Source of the DNA: Chryseobacterium sp. ISL-6
Lineage (GTDB): Bacteria; Bacteroidota; Bacteroidia; Flavobacteriales; Weeksellaceae
Assembly: GCF_018613715.1 (NCBI RefSeq)
Contig: NZ_JAGGPT010000001.1
Coordinates: 857,919-921,918 of the forward strand
Length of the DNA: 64,000 bases
Reading direction: 5' to 3'
Positions 46,601 through 55,025 of this stretch are shown here, piece by piece. The position numbers and the translations under genes are program-made. Position 1 is the stretch's first letter, and the number at the start of each line of letters is the position of its first letter. A model generated the notes under the pieces. The model saw nothing but the letters and a program-made list of their open reading frames with translations, was not told where the DNA came from and searched no databases.

Positions 46601-46706
46601 TGACCCTGAAGCAAGTACGAGGAGAAATCCTCTGACTCCGGGTGTAGATTATGCCGCTTATCCTCGCAGCAGATTTATTTTAACGGGAGTTGATATCACC
46701 TTTTAA
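43686..46706 (+). CDS. SusC/RagA-family TonB-dependent oligosaccharide transporter
   Basis: This 1006-residue outer-membrane protein has a signal peptide ending near VLGLAQ, a very charged linker (EKEKNKEKETK, about 26-36), then the plug (IDEVVLVGYTKVSKKDVTNAV, AIQGRVAGVQITAS, IKVRGGTSITQSNSPLYIVDG, IYGARGANGVVLITTKGG) and a beta-barrel ending in Phe (RFILTGVDITF). Like its counterpart at 12776 it lacks the N-terminal carboxypeptidase-regulatory-like domain. With the SusD that follows it forms the importer for pectin fragments. The downstream CE8, PL1, GH28 and GH105 enzymes suggest homogalacturonan or RG-I oligomers. Confidence 0.94.
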   Translation: MDKRVQSIKWLYLTVFLLPVLGLAQEKEKNKEKETKIDEVVLVGYTKVSKKDVTNAVGSVKAEDMKDMPVNNAAEAIQGRVAGVQITASEGSPGAEVDIKVRGGTSITQSNSPLYIVDGIQMDNALSILSPKEIESIEVLKDAASTSIYGARGANGVVLITTKGGRKRAATSINYSGYTGVRKIMNQIPVLSPQDFVMYQYELYYKGDIQSDKDIFDARYGTYDQLADKYGSIKKRDWQKELFGKEAFNFTHNINITGGSDKSAFSLTLNHVEEDGIMLNSGFRRSMANFKYDYDVSKKVKIGFNTRYSRSLISGAGTSASGSQGTNRLRNAVRYQPFEGGSNVPVDDFDPNYATNTNLVNPLLLNDSEVRNNSTNDLLLNAYFNYNITKDLTFRSVIGYVQKDNAVDQFWGSITNDARANNNQPIVQLTRSQTRRITNTNTLNYTKKFGNHKIDLLLGEETVQTDGESSNTYVKWLPSSILPNEAFANIQSAIPPSGMIQDAPRTAALAPDRLVSFFGRANYIFDNKYIATLSIRTDGTNVFAPKNRWGTFPALSLAWKLKQENFLKDKEWLEELKLRFGYGLAGNNRIPAFLYDTFFTTSTDYGYTFGSGVTPGATTGNTLKNQNVKWEATVSKNIGIDFGFFKGRLYGSVDAYITDTKDLLILAKIPQTSGYEYQYQNSGKTQNKGIEFTMGGILINKENFSWKTDFNISANRNVIKSLGSNASASNSYYLAASGWVNSLYDFIVKVGNPIGTYYGYVTEGRYELNDFDYNPSTHVYTLKAGIPSNSAIALGSKAVQPGDLKLRDINGDGQITTDDQTDLGSSQPKFFGGFNQTFRYKNWDMSLFFNFSVGNKVYNANKIEFSTQFQYRDNNMLAEVADRWKWFGPDGVKVTDPAALAALNANTTMWTPPSGNYILHSYAIEDGSFLRLNNLTIGYTLPKGALESAFIKNLRIYATVNNVFTITGYSGYDPEASTRRNPLTPGVDYAAYPRSRFILTGVDITF

Positions 46707-46724
46707 TTGAATAAAAAAATAGAC

Positions 46725-48539
46725 ATGAAAAAAACAATATTAATTTTAAGTTGTGTCGTTGCCTCACTTACTTTTAATTCATGCGACGATTTTCTGGATG
46801 CCGAAAACCTCTCAAGTGTATCTGAAGCGCAACAGTTTGACAGTACTGCAGATACATTCACTGCTTTGGTTGGAGCGTATAGTCAATTAGCAGGTGATGA
46901 TGGTTATGGGCAGAGATTAGCACTAATTTATCCTCATTCCAGTGATGATTTCCGAACATCGGGAGACTATAACTGTAATGACAGAAGAGGGATTGCTACA
47001 TTTGGAGCATGTACCACAAATTCAGAACTTAATAAACCATTCTTAAAATTATACTCAGGAATAGAGCGTGCTAATCTTTGTATTAAAAACATTCCCTTAT
47101 CTCCTGTTTATAAAACAGGATCTGTTGCCGAGAAAAAACAAATGGATCGTTATCTTGGCGAAGCTCTCACTCTCAGAGCACAGTTCTACTATGACCTGAT
47201 CAAAAACTGGGGTGATGTTCCTTTCCAGGATAAGCCTTCTGCAGATATGGAAAGTATTTATCTTGCAAAGACTGATAGAGATGTTATATATGAAAGAATC
47301 ATTGATGACCTTGCCAAAGCAGGTAATTTAGTACCATGGAGATCCGAAGAAGGTACAAATTCAGCAAGAATTTCTAAGGGAGCTGTAAAAGGTCTTAGAG
47401 CAAGAATTGCGCTGGCAAGGGCCGGATATTCTTTAAGAAGAAATCCCCAGCAGATGGCACAAGGTTCTAACCCTCAAAAATACTATCAGATTGCTTATGA
47501 TGAGTGTAGAGATATTATGAACCATACGGGAGAACATAGTTTAAACCCAAGCTATCAAGCTGTTTTCAAAGCTCTACACAATAACACTCAGGATGCTACC
47601 AATGAAGTAATCTTCGCTGTTGGAGCATTTGGAGGTAACGCGAGAACAGATAGTAAAATTGGATACTATAATGGTTTGAAGCATGATGATAATTCCTCAT
47701 GGAAAGGTGGCGGCGGGATCAACGCCCTTCCTGTATACTTCTACGAATTCAGTAAATATGATTTAAGAAGGGATATGAATGTGGGAATTTTTAAAGTAAA
47801 TAACTCCAACCAGGCAGAATTGGTAACAGCAATTTCGTTTACGGATTCAAAATACAGAAAGTCATGGACTAACGTGACCGGCCCTTCTCAAAATTTAGCT
47901 ATAGACTGGCCTATGATCCGTTTTTCAGATGTATTATTAATGTTTGCTGAGGCAGACAATGAAATTCACGGCGCTCCTTCACAAGAAGCTCTAAATGCTT
48001 TAAAACTGGTTAGAAACAGAGCCTATGCCGGGAACTTAGATCAGGTGGGAGCTATACCTACCGATAAAGCAGGATTTTTTAATGCTATTGTAAAAGAAAG
48101 ATTATTGGAATTGGGTTGTGAAGGAATCAGAAAGTATGATCTCATCCGCTGGAATCTTTTAGATGCTAAAATTACGGAGACCAGACAGAAACTTACTGAC
48201 TTTATGAATGGAACCGGAGCTTATGCTAATGTTCCTTTAAACATGTATTATAAGAAATCTCCTTATGATCCTACCAAAACGGCTCAGCAAAATATCACTG
48301 ATATTGATATTTATTCTACAGTATCGGATAAATCAGAAGTTTTTTACATTCCTTCACAGGATGCAACTCCTGCAGGATATACAAAAATTGCATGGAGAGC
48401 TTCCGTTCTGCAGACTTATATAAGTGATCCCGTAAAAGGTTTTGCGCAGTATTTCCAACCTAATAAAAGAGAACTACTGCCTATCTACAGTGATATCATT
48501 CAATCAAACTACAATCTTACCCAGGATTATGGGTACTAG
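46725..48539 (+). CDS. SusD/RagB-family outer-membrane glycan-binding lipoprotein
   Basis: The start is set at the ATG at 46725 (MKKTILILSCVVASLTFNSC), giving 604 residues. An upstream TTG at 46707 adds six residues without value. The lipobox Cys is followed by DDFLDAENLSSVSEAQQF and the SusD core YLGEALTLRAQFYYDLIKNWGDVPFQDKP. The C-terminal half has MIRFSDVLLMFAEADNEIHG, LKLVRNRAY and ERLLELGCEGIRKYDLIRWNLL. It forms the lid of the SusC channel and binds oligosaccharides. It is 18 bases downstream of susC. A hairpin terminator follows. Confidence 0.94.
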   Translation: MKKTILILSCVVASLTFNSCDDFLDAENLSSVSEAQQFDSTADTFTALVGAYSQLAGDDGYGQRLALIYPHSSDDFRTSGDYNCNDRRGIATFGACTTNSELNKPFLKLYSGIERANLCIKNIPLSPVYKTGSVAEKKQMDRYLGEALTLRAQFYYDLIKNWGDVPFQDKPSADMESIYLAKTDRDVIYERIIDDLAKAGNLVPWRSEEGTNSARISKGAVKGLRARIALARAGYSLRRNPQQMAQGSNPQKYYQIAYDECRDIMNHTGEHSLNPSYQAVFKALHNNTQDATNEVIFAVGAFGGNARTDSKIGYYNGLKHDDNSSWKGGGGINALPVYFYEFSKYDLRRDMNVGIFKVNNSNQAELVTAISFTDSKYRKSWTNVTGPSQNLAIDWPMIRFSDVLLMFAEADNEIHGAPSQEALNALKLVRNRAYAGNLDQVGAIPTDKAGFFNAIVKERLLELGCEGIRKYDLIRWNLLDAKITETRQKLTDFMNGTGAYANVPLNMYYKKSPYDPTKTAQQNITDIDIYSTVSDKSEVFYIPSQDATPAGYTKIAWRASVLQTYISDPVKGFAQYFQPNKRELLPIYSDIIQSNYNLTQDYGY

Positions 48540-48567
48540 TAACAATATACATTTATATTAACAGGAG

Positions 48568-48604
48568 TACAGGCTTTCTTCTCCGGAAGCGAGTCTGTAT
48601 TTTT
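48568..48604 (+). terminator. Hairpin terminator or attenuator after the second susD
   Basis: TACAGGCT pairs with AGTCTGTA (one G-U pair) around an inner CTTC/GAAG stem, followed by five T residues. It lies between susD and the CE8 gene, so it could lower downstream expression relative to susCD. Confidence 0.7.
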
Positions 48605-48619
48605 AAATGTAAAATAGAT

Positions 48620-49645
48620 ATGAAAATGTTTAATTGTCAGCGAAATATAAAACTAATATTGGTTTTAATAGTTTTAATATGCATTCTTTCTTTCAAAACC
48701 ACTCATCAGACGTTTGTGGTTTCAAAGGACGGAAAGGGTGATTTCACGACCATACAAGAAGCAGTTGACGCCACTTCAAATCTATTATCTGCGAAGACTG
48801 TAATCATTCTCAAACCAGGAATTTACAAAGAGAAAATTATCATTCCGGAAACCAAAGGAGCAATCGTAATGGAGGGAGAAAACCCGGAAAATACCATTAT
48901 AACATATAATGATTATGCCTCAAAAAAGAATTCTGAAGGTAAAGAGATAGGAACTACCGGTTCTTCTACGATCTTTATTTTTTCCAATGACTTTACAGCA
49001 AAAAGTATTTCTTTTGAAAACAGCTCAGGAAAAGTAGGTCAGGCAGTGGCAGTTCTGACAGGTGGTGACCGAATTACTTTTGAAAACTGTAAATTTTTAG
49101 GATTTCAGGATACGCTTTATCTTAAAGGAATGCAGGATGTACCAGCGGGTGCCAAGGGAAAAATTTCCCGAAATTATTTTAAAAACTGTTATATCGAAGG
49201 TACAACAGACTATATTTTCGGTGCAGGAACAGCTGTTTTTGAAAATTGTACAATCTATTCAAAAGAAAGTGCCAGCTATGTAACCGCTGCCTCTACTCCA
49301 CAGGAAAATGCTTATGGCTTCGTTTTCATCAACTGCAAAATAACTGGTCATGCAGTAGAACATTCAGTATATCTGGGTAGACCATGGAGACCCTTTGCTA
49401 AAACTGTCTATATCGATTGTACAATTGATTCAACCATAAAACCAGAAGGTTGGCATAATTGGAACAAACCGGAGGCAGAGAAAACAACTTTTTATGCAGA
49501 ATATAATTCTAAAGGAAATGGAGCAAATGCTTCAAAAAGAGTTTCGTGGTCTCATCAGCTGACCAAAGCTGAAAGAAAAAACTATACAAGAGACTATGTT
49601 CTCAAAGGAAAAGATAACTGGAGAGTACAAAAGGATCTCAAATAA
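48620..49645 (+). CDS. CE8 pectin methylesterase
   Basis: This 341-residue protein has a hydrophobic N-terminal signal (MKMFNCQRNIKLILVLIVLICILSF). The rest is a right-handed beta-helix with the family motifs in order: FVVSKDGKGDFTTIQEAVDA, GQAVAVLTGGDRITFENCKFLGFQDTLYLKG (first catalytic Asp), YIEGTTDYIFGAGTAVFENC (second catalytic Asp) and YLGRPWRPFAKTVYI (catalytic Arg). It removes methyl esters from galacturonate so lyases and GH28 can act. It lies 80 bases after susD and overlaps none of its neighbours. Confidence 0.95.
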   Translation: MKMFNCQRNIKLILVLIVLICILSFKTTHQTFVVSKDGKGDFTTIQEAVDATSNLLSAKTVIILKPGIYKEKIIIPETKGAIVMEGENPENTIITYNDYASKKNSEGKEIGTTGSSTIFIFSNDFTAKSISFENSSGKVGQAVAVLTGGDRITFENCKFLGFQDTLYLKGMQDVPAGAKGKISRNYFKNCYIEGTTDYIFGAGTAVFENCTIYSKESASYVTAASTPQENAYGFVFINCKITGHAVEHSVYLGRPWRPFAKTVYIDCTIDSTIKPEGWHNWNKPEAEKTTFYAEYNSKGNGANASKRVSWSHQLTKAERKNYTRDYVLKGKDNWRVQKDLK

Positions 49646-49685
49646 TTTTAAACCAAACCATCAACCCCAAAGAAATCTTTCGATC

Positions 49686-51101
49686 ATGAAAAAGCATTTA
49701 ACAAAAATATTGACGATAGGAATTGTATGTAGTATTCAGATTTTAGTTGATGCTCAAAATGTATTGAGTTTCCCCGGAGCAGAAGGTTTCGGACAATATA
49801 CAACTGGGGGTCGTGGTGGAAAAGTATATTTTGTAACTAAGACGACTGATGACGGATCAGATGGAACTTTGCGATATGCATTGAATCAGAAAGGTCCAAA
49901 ATATATTGTTTTTAAAACCGGAGGAACCATTTATCTTCAATCTCCACTCAGAATAAAAGAAGGTAATGTTACTATTGCAGGACAAACGGCTCCCGGAGAT
50001 GGAATTACTATAGCCAATTATGAAACTTTTGTAGCTGCAGACAATGTCATTATACGGTACATGAGATTCAGGATGGGTGATCAGAAGAAATTTGAAGGAG
50101 ATGCTTTTGGAGCAAGATTCATAAAGAATCTAATCGTAGATCACTGCTCGATGAGCTGGTCAACGGATGAGACAGTTTCCATTTACGTCAACGAAAAGAC
50201 AACACTCCAATGGTGTTTGATCGCAGAAAGCCTAAGAAACTCTGTTCATCAGAAAGGCGCACATGGATATGGTGGAATTGCCGGAGGAAAATTCGCTTCT
50301 TTTCATCATAATATTTACGCACATCATGATAGCAGAAATCCAAGATTAGGAGAATATGCCGGAAGTAAATTTGCGCTAACGGATCTTACAGATTTCAGAA
50401 ATAATGTTATTTACAATTGGGGTCACAACAATATCTATGGTGGTGAAGGAATGAACGTGAATCTCATCAATAATTACTACAAACCCGGTCCTGCTACAAT
50501 GACCAGGCAACGAATTACTGCTATCGATAAAAACGAGAAACCGCAGACCGAAGTTTATAACATCTGGGGAAAATACTACATCAATGGAAATGTAATGGAA
50601 GGGAATCCAGAAATTACCAAAGACAATTGGACCGAAGGCGTTTTTGCCCAAATGAAACCTACTTACAATTTAACGGATAAAGATAAAAATTCAATTAAAA
50701 TCAATCAGCCACACGATATTGAGAATAATATAAAAACCCATTCTGCAAAAGAAGCTTACGAAAAAACACTGCAGTTTGGAGGAGCGAGTTTAGTTAGAGA
50801 TGCCATTGATCGTCATGTTTTGCAAGATATAAAAAATGGAAGTTTTACTTATAAGGGTTCAAAAGGAAGTACTAACGGTATTATTGATTCTCAAACCGAT
50901 GTGGGTGGTTTTCCAGATCTAAAACCCGGAAAATATTTATCAGATTCAGACAATGATGGAATGCCTGATGAATGGGAAATTAAAAATAAAATAAATCCAA
51001 AAATTGCCAATGCCAATGGACGGGATTTAGATAAAAATTACGACAATATTGAAATTTACATGAATGATATTGTAGAAAAAATAACCGAAGGACAAAACTA
51101 A
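49686..51101 (+). CDS. PL1-type pectate lyase, secreted
   Basis: The start is placed at the ATG at 49686 (MKKHLTKILTIGIVCSIQILVDAQ, signal peptide), giving 471 residues. An earlier in-frame start inside the CE8 gene would be spurious. It has VLSFPGAEGFGQYTTGGRGGKVYFVTK, VTIAGQTAPGDGITIANYETF, RFRMGDQKKFEGDAFGARF and VDHCSMSWSTDETVSIYV, all typical for Bacteroidota PL1 lyases. The C-terminus carries DSDNDGMPDEWEIKNKINP, a calcium-type repeat shared with the lyase at 789. It cleaves de-esterified homogalacturonan. Confidence 0.9.
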   Translation: MKKHLTKILTIGIVCSIQILVDAQNVLSFPGAEGFGQYTTGGRGGKVYFVTKTTDDGSDGTLRYALNQKGPKYIVFKTGGTIYLQSPLRIKEGNVTIAGQTAPGDGITIANYETFVAADNVIIRYMRFRMGDQKKFEGDAFGARFIKNLIVDHCSMSWSTDETVSIYVNEKTTLQWCLIAESLRNSVHQKGAHGYGGIAGGKFASFHHNIYAHHDSRNPRLGEYAGSKFALTDLTDFRNNVIYNWGHNNIYGGEGMNVNLINNYYKPGPATMTRQRITAIDKNEKPQTEVYNIWGKYYINGNVMEGNPEITKDNWTEGVFAQMKPTYNLTDKDKNSIKINQPHDIENNIKTHSAKEAYEKTLQFGGASLVRDAIDRHVLQDIKNGSFTYKGSKGSTNGIIDSQTDVGGFPDLKPGKYLSDSDNDGMPDEWEIKNKINPKIANANGRDLDKNYDNIEIYMNDIVEKITEGQN

Positions 51102-51223
51102 TAACCATGAAAACTCTTTGTTAAATTCGGCTATATAAAAAGTATTATAAGATTCAGTTTATCATAAATAGTTTGACTATGGAAGAAGTATTTAATAACA
51201 ATCAACTTTAAAATTTAATTACA

Positions 51224-52492
51224 ATGAATTTTATTAATCAAAAGATAAAAATATATGCAGTTGCAATCTTAGGCTCAGGAATGTTCCTGGCCTGTGCTCA
51301 AACAAAAACGACACCAGCCTTAAAATCATCAAATGCAGCTTCACAGTCTGGAAAAGTTGTTCCAACAAATTTGAATTGGTCTGAAAGAATGTTACTTTCT
51401 GAAATGAACCGTTTTCCAGAGTCCTGGATGCTCGATTTCAGCAAAAGTCCAAAATGGACCTATCCTTCAGCAATAGTTTTAGACGGTGCTGAAAAACTGT
51501 ACCAAAAAACAGGCAAAAAAGAATATTACAATTATGTAAGCAGCTTTGGTGAAAAGTTGATAAAAGAAGATGGCAGCATCCTTACTTATGAACGGGAAAA
51601 ATATAATATCGATCTTCTGAATAGTGGAAATGTACTTCTTTATCTTTATGAAAAAGAGAAAAAAGAAAAGTATCTAAAAGCCTTGCAGATGCTTCGTTCC
51701 CAAATCGACAGACAACCACGAACTAAAGAAGGCGGTTTCTGGCATAAAAAAATCTATCCGAACCAGATGTGGCTCGATGGTTTGTATATGGGTCAACCGT
51801 TTTATGCACATTATACCAAAGATTTTGTGAACGGTGAAGAGGCTACAAAAGCTTATGACGATATTATAAACCAATTTGATCTTATTCAGAAAAACCTTCT
51901 GGACAAAAAAACAGGTCTGCTTTATCACGCCTGGGATGAAAGTCGCGAACAGAAATGGGCAGATAAACAAACCGGCCAATCACCTAATTTCTGGGGAAGA
52001 GCAATGGGTTGGTATGGAATGGCAATGGTAGATGTTCTTGATTTTCTTCCAAAAGATCATCCTGGAAGAGCGAAATTAATTTCGTACTTAAAATCTTACA
52101 GCGATGCCGTAATTAAAGTTCAAGACAAAGATAGTGGACTTTGGTATCAGGTTTTGGATAAATCGGGTGAAAAAGGAAACTATACCGAAGCAACAGCTTC
52201 CTCAATGTTTGTATATACAATGATAAAATCAGTTAACAACGGTTACCTTCCAAAATCATATAAAAAAGCTGCTCAAAAAGGGTATAATGGAATCATCAAA
52301 AATCTTATTTCTGTAGATGAAAACGGTATTGTAAATCTTAATAAATGCTGTGCTGTTGCAGGATTAGGTGGAACGCCTTACAGAGATGGGTCTTATGAAT
52401 ATTACGTAAACGAAGAAATCCGCTCTAACGACGCAAAAGGAACTGGCCCATTTATCCTGGCAAGTTTAGAATTTGAAAACTCTAAAAATTAA
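51224..52492 (+). CDS. GH105 unsaturated uronyl hydrolase lipoprotein (second copy)
   Basis: This 422-residue protein has a lipobox (MFLAC, Cys24) and an (alpha/alpha)6-barrel. The key segment is YPNQMWLDGLYMGQPFYAHY, with the probable catalytic Asp185, and SPNFWGRAMGWYGMAMVDVL and YTEATASSMFVYTMIKSVNNGY are further family blocks. It should release unsaturated galacturonate from oligomers made by the PL1 lyases. It is clearly diverged from the GH105 at 17430 (WLDGLYMGQP against WIDALQMGMP), so the two may differ in aglycone. Confidence 0.92.
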   Translation: MNFINQKIKIYAVAILGSGMFLACAQTKTTPALKSSNAASQSGKVVPTNLNWSERMLLSEMNRFPESWMLDFSKSPKWTYPSAIVLDGAEKLYQKTGKKEYYNYVSSFGEKLIKEDGSILTYEREKYNIDLLNSGNVLLYLYEKEKKEKYLKALQMLRSQIDRQPRTKEGGFWHKKIYPNQMWLDGLYMGQPFYAHYTKDFVNGEEATKAYDDIINQFDLIQKNLLDKKTGLLYHAWDESREQKWADKQTGQSPNFWGRAMGWYGMAMVDVLDFLPKDHPGRAKLISYLKSYSDAVIKVQDKDSGLWYQVLDKSGEKGNYTEATASSMFVYTMIKSVNNGYLPKSYKKAAQKGYNGIIKNLISVDENGIVNLNKCCAVAGLGGTPYRDGSYEYYVNEEIRSNDAKGTGPFILASLEFENSKN

Positions 52493-52516
52493 AGCAGGAA
52501 TTCTGATCACAAAACA

Positions 52517-54175
52517 ATGAATTTGATCTTTATGAGGATAAAAAATATTTTAAGAATAGCAACAGTTACAACTCTAGCAGTTGCTTCAACATATATAAAC
52601 GCTCAGGAAAAACCATATGTTTCTGAAGTATGGACTGCAGATCAGGGGAAAAATTTCAGAAACCCTATTTTGTATTCAGATTATTCAGATCCGGATGTGA
52701 TTCGTGTTGGAAATGATTTTTATATGACCTCTTCAAGTTTTAATGAAGCTCCCGGCTTACCTATTCTTCATTCAAAAGATATGGTGAACTGGCAATTAGT
52801 GAATTATGCTCTTCCTGACGTTCTTCCTTTTGAACATTTTTCTACTCCTAAAAGAGGCGACGGAGTTTGGGCTCCGAGTATGAGATTCCATAAGGGTGAA
52901 TTCTACATTTACTGGGGAGATCCTGACTTCGGAATTTACATGATAAAGACTAAAGATCCACTTGGAGCTTGGGAGAAACCTGTTTTGGTGATGGAAGGAA
53001 AAGGTCTCATTGATTCCTGTCCGTTTTGGGATGAAGATGGAAATGCATATTTAGTCCATGGCTGGGCTGGAAGCCGTGCTGGTGTAAAAAGTTTGCTTTC
53101 CATTAATAAAATGAATCCTGAGGGAACAAAAGTTTTGGATAAAGGAGTCCATGTTTTTGACGGGCATGATGCCCATCCAACAGTTGAAGGTCCCAAATTA
53201 TATAAAAGAAATGGCTTTTATTACATTTTCGCTCCTGCAGGAGGTGTTGCTACAGGATGGCAATTGGTATTAAGATCAAAAAATATATATGGCCCTTACG
53301 AAGAGAAAATTGTTCTTGAACAAGGTTCAACAAAAATAAACGGGCCTCATCAGGGAGCCTGGGTAGATACACCTTCTGGTGAAGATTGGTTTTATCATTT
53401 TCAGGATGTTGACGCCTACGGAAGAATCGTTCATCTTCAACCTATGAAATGGGAAAAAGACTGGCCTATTATCGGAATCGACACCAATAAAAATGGAATC
53501 GGCGAACCTGTTTTAACTTCTAAAAAACCTGATGTAGGACAATCCTACCCCATCGTTACACCTCCTGAAACAGATGAATTTGATGGCGATAGATTGGGTA
53601 TTCAGTGGCAATGGAGCGCTAACGAAAATATCGTATGGTCTTCAAAACTTTCAGGACAGAAATTTCTAAGATTGTTTTCAATGAAAGTTCCTGAAAATGA
53701 AAAAAATCTATGGAACGTCCCAAATTTACTAACCCAAAAATTCCCTGCTCCGAATTTTGTAGCATCAACTAAAGTTAAATTAACCCCTGAGGATGCCAAA
53801 GAGGGTAAAACAGCAGGTCTTTTGGTAATGGGATTAGACCATGAATCGATCGTTATCACCAATAAACCGGACGGATATTACCTTCAATTAAGAAAAGCTG
53901 AAAAAGCAGATAAAGGTGGTGAGGAAAAAGTAATATTTGAAACTAAATTGAAAGCAAACGAAGTATTCTTAAAAGTAAATGTTAACGAACCTAATGGTCT
54001 ATGCCAATTCAGCTATAGTGAAAATGGTAAAGATTTCATAAAAGCCGGTGACGTTTTTCAGTCAAAACCGGGAAAATGGATTGGGGCTAAAATCGGTTTA
54101 TATAGTATAAGTACAGCAAAAGCATCCCGCGGTGGATATGCAGACTTTGACTGGTTTAGAATGACAAAAAAATAA
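52517..54175 (+). CDS. GH43-family enzyme with C-terminal sandwich domain
   Basis: This 552-residue protein has a signal peptide (alternative start at 52532, MRIKNILRI) and a five-bladed propeller of GH43 type. ILYSDYSDPDVIRVGNDFYMTSSSF carries the catalytic base Asp, DSCPFWDEDGNAYLVHGW the Asp that tunes pKa, and VEGPKLYKRNGFYYIFAPAGG the acid Glu. The C-terminal half (from about 350) is a concanavalin-like sandwich (TDEFDGDRLGIQWQW, LRLFSMKVPENE). Family members cut beta-xylosides, alpha-arabinofuranosides or beta-galactosides. In a pectin locus with xylose genes, xylose or arabinose side chains are likely targets. The subfamily is uncertain. Confidence 0.85.
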   Translation: MNLIFMRIKNILRIATVTTLAVASTYINAQEKPYVSEVWTADQGKNFRNPILYSDYSDPDVIRVGNDFYMTSSSFNEAPGLPILHSKDMVNWQLVNYALPDVLPFEHFSTPKRGDGVWAPSMRFHKGEFYIYWGDPDFGIYMIKTKDPLGAWEKPVLVMEGKGLIDSCPFWDEDGNAYLVHGWAGSRAGVKSLLSINKMNPEGTKVLDKGVHVFDGHDAHPTVEGPKLYKRNGFYYIFAPAGGVATGWQLVLRSKNIYGPYEEKIVLEQGSTKINGPHQGAWVDTPSGEDWFYHFQDVDAYGRIVHLQPMKWEKDWPIIGIDTNKNGIGEPVLTSKKPDVGQSYPIVTPPETDEFDGDRLGIQWQWSANENIVWSSKLSGQKFLRLFSMKVPENEKNLWNVPNLLTQKFPAPNFVASTKVKLTPEDAKEGKTAGLLVMGLDHESIVITNKPDGYYLQLRKAEKADKGGEEKVIFETKLKANEVFLKVNVNEPNGLCQFSYSENGKDFIKAGDVFQSKPGKWIGAKIGLYSISTAKASRGGYADFDWFRMTKK

Positions 54176-54178
54176 ATC

Positions 54179-55024
54179 ATGAGAAAAGTATCCTATAAAA
54201 CATCTTTTGCTTTACTAATAATCCTGTTTTTATCATCTTGCCAATCACAAAAGCTTACAAGGAATACATCTGCCAAACAGAATAAAAATATCACACATAT
54301 TTATCTCATCGGTGATTCCACGATGGCAGATTACACAGGGAATTATGAACCCGGTAAAGATTACATGAAAGTCCGCTACCCTATTACAGGTTGGGGACAG
54401 GTTTTTCAGCCATTTTTCCTAAAAGACAGTTTATATTCTTTAAGGCCGGGAATTACCACTGATTCTGTTGCAATCATCGACAGAGCTTATGGCGGAAGAA
54501 GCACCAGAACTTTCTTCCAGGAAGGACGATGGAGATATGTTTACGAGCATTTGAAACCAAACGATTATGTAATCATGCAGTTTGGACATAATGACGGTTC
54601 AGAAAAGCATACAGAACGATATGTAAATATTGAAGGATATAAAGAATTTTTAAGATTATTCATTACGCAAACCAGACAAAAGGGCGGAAATCCGATTATT
54701 GTAACACCAGTTGCAAGAAACTACCCATGGAAAGAGGGAAAACTTGAAAATATTCATGGAGATTACTGGCAGGCACCAATCGATATTGCTAAAGAAATGA
54801 GCGTTCCGTACATTGATTTAAATAAACTGTCTATGGAATATTTCACAAAAAAAGGGCAGGATTTTACCAGCAGTCACTATTTTATGAATCTTCCTGCTGG
54901 AATGTATGAGGCTTATCCTGGCGGTCAAAAAGACAATACCCATTTCCAGCCCGAAGGGGCAAAAGTAATTGCAGCGATTGTTTATAAAGAATTTAAAAAT
55001 ATACTTAAAACTCAAAAAAAATAG
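54179..55024 (+). CDS. CE12-type rhamnogalacturonan acetylesterase lipoprotein
   Basis: This 281-residue SGNH-hydrolase has a lipobox (FLSSC, Cys21), the catalytic motif IYLIGDSTMAD (Ser about 47), the YGGRSTRTF segment, block III QFGHNDGSEK and the C-terminal Asp/His pair in DNTHFQPEGAKV. It deacetylates rhamnogalacturonan. The gene lies three bases after the GH43 gene and one base before the GH28 gene, so the unit is tightly coupled. Confidence 0.92.
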   Translation: MRKVSYKTSFALLIILFLSSCQSQKLTRNTSAKQNKNITHIYLIGDSTMADYTGNYEPGKDYMKVRYPITGWGQVFQPFFLKDSLYSLRPGITTDSVAIIDRAYGGRSTRTFFQEGRWRYVYEHLKPNDYVIMQFGHNDGSEKHTERYVNIEGYKEFLRLFITQTRQKGGNPIIVTPVARNYPWKEGKLENIHGDYWQAPIDIAKEMSVPYIDLNKLSMEYFTKKGQDFTSSHYFMNLPAGMYEAYPGGQKDNTHFQPEGAKVIAAIVYKEFKNILKTQKK

Positions 55025-55025
55025 A

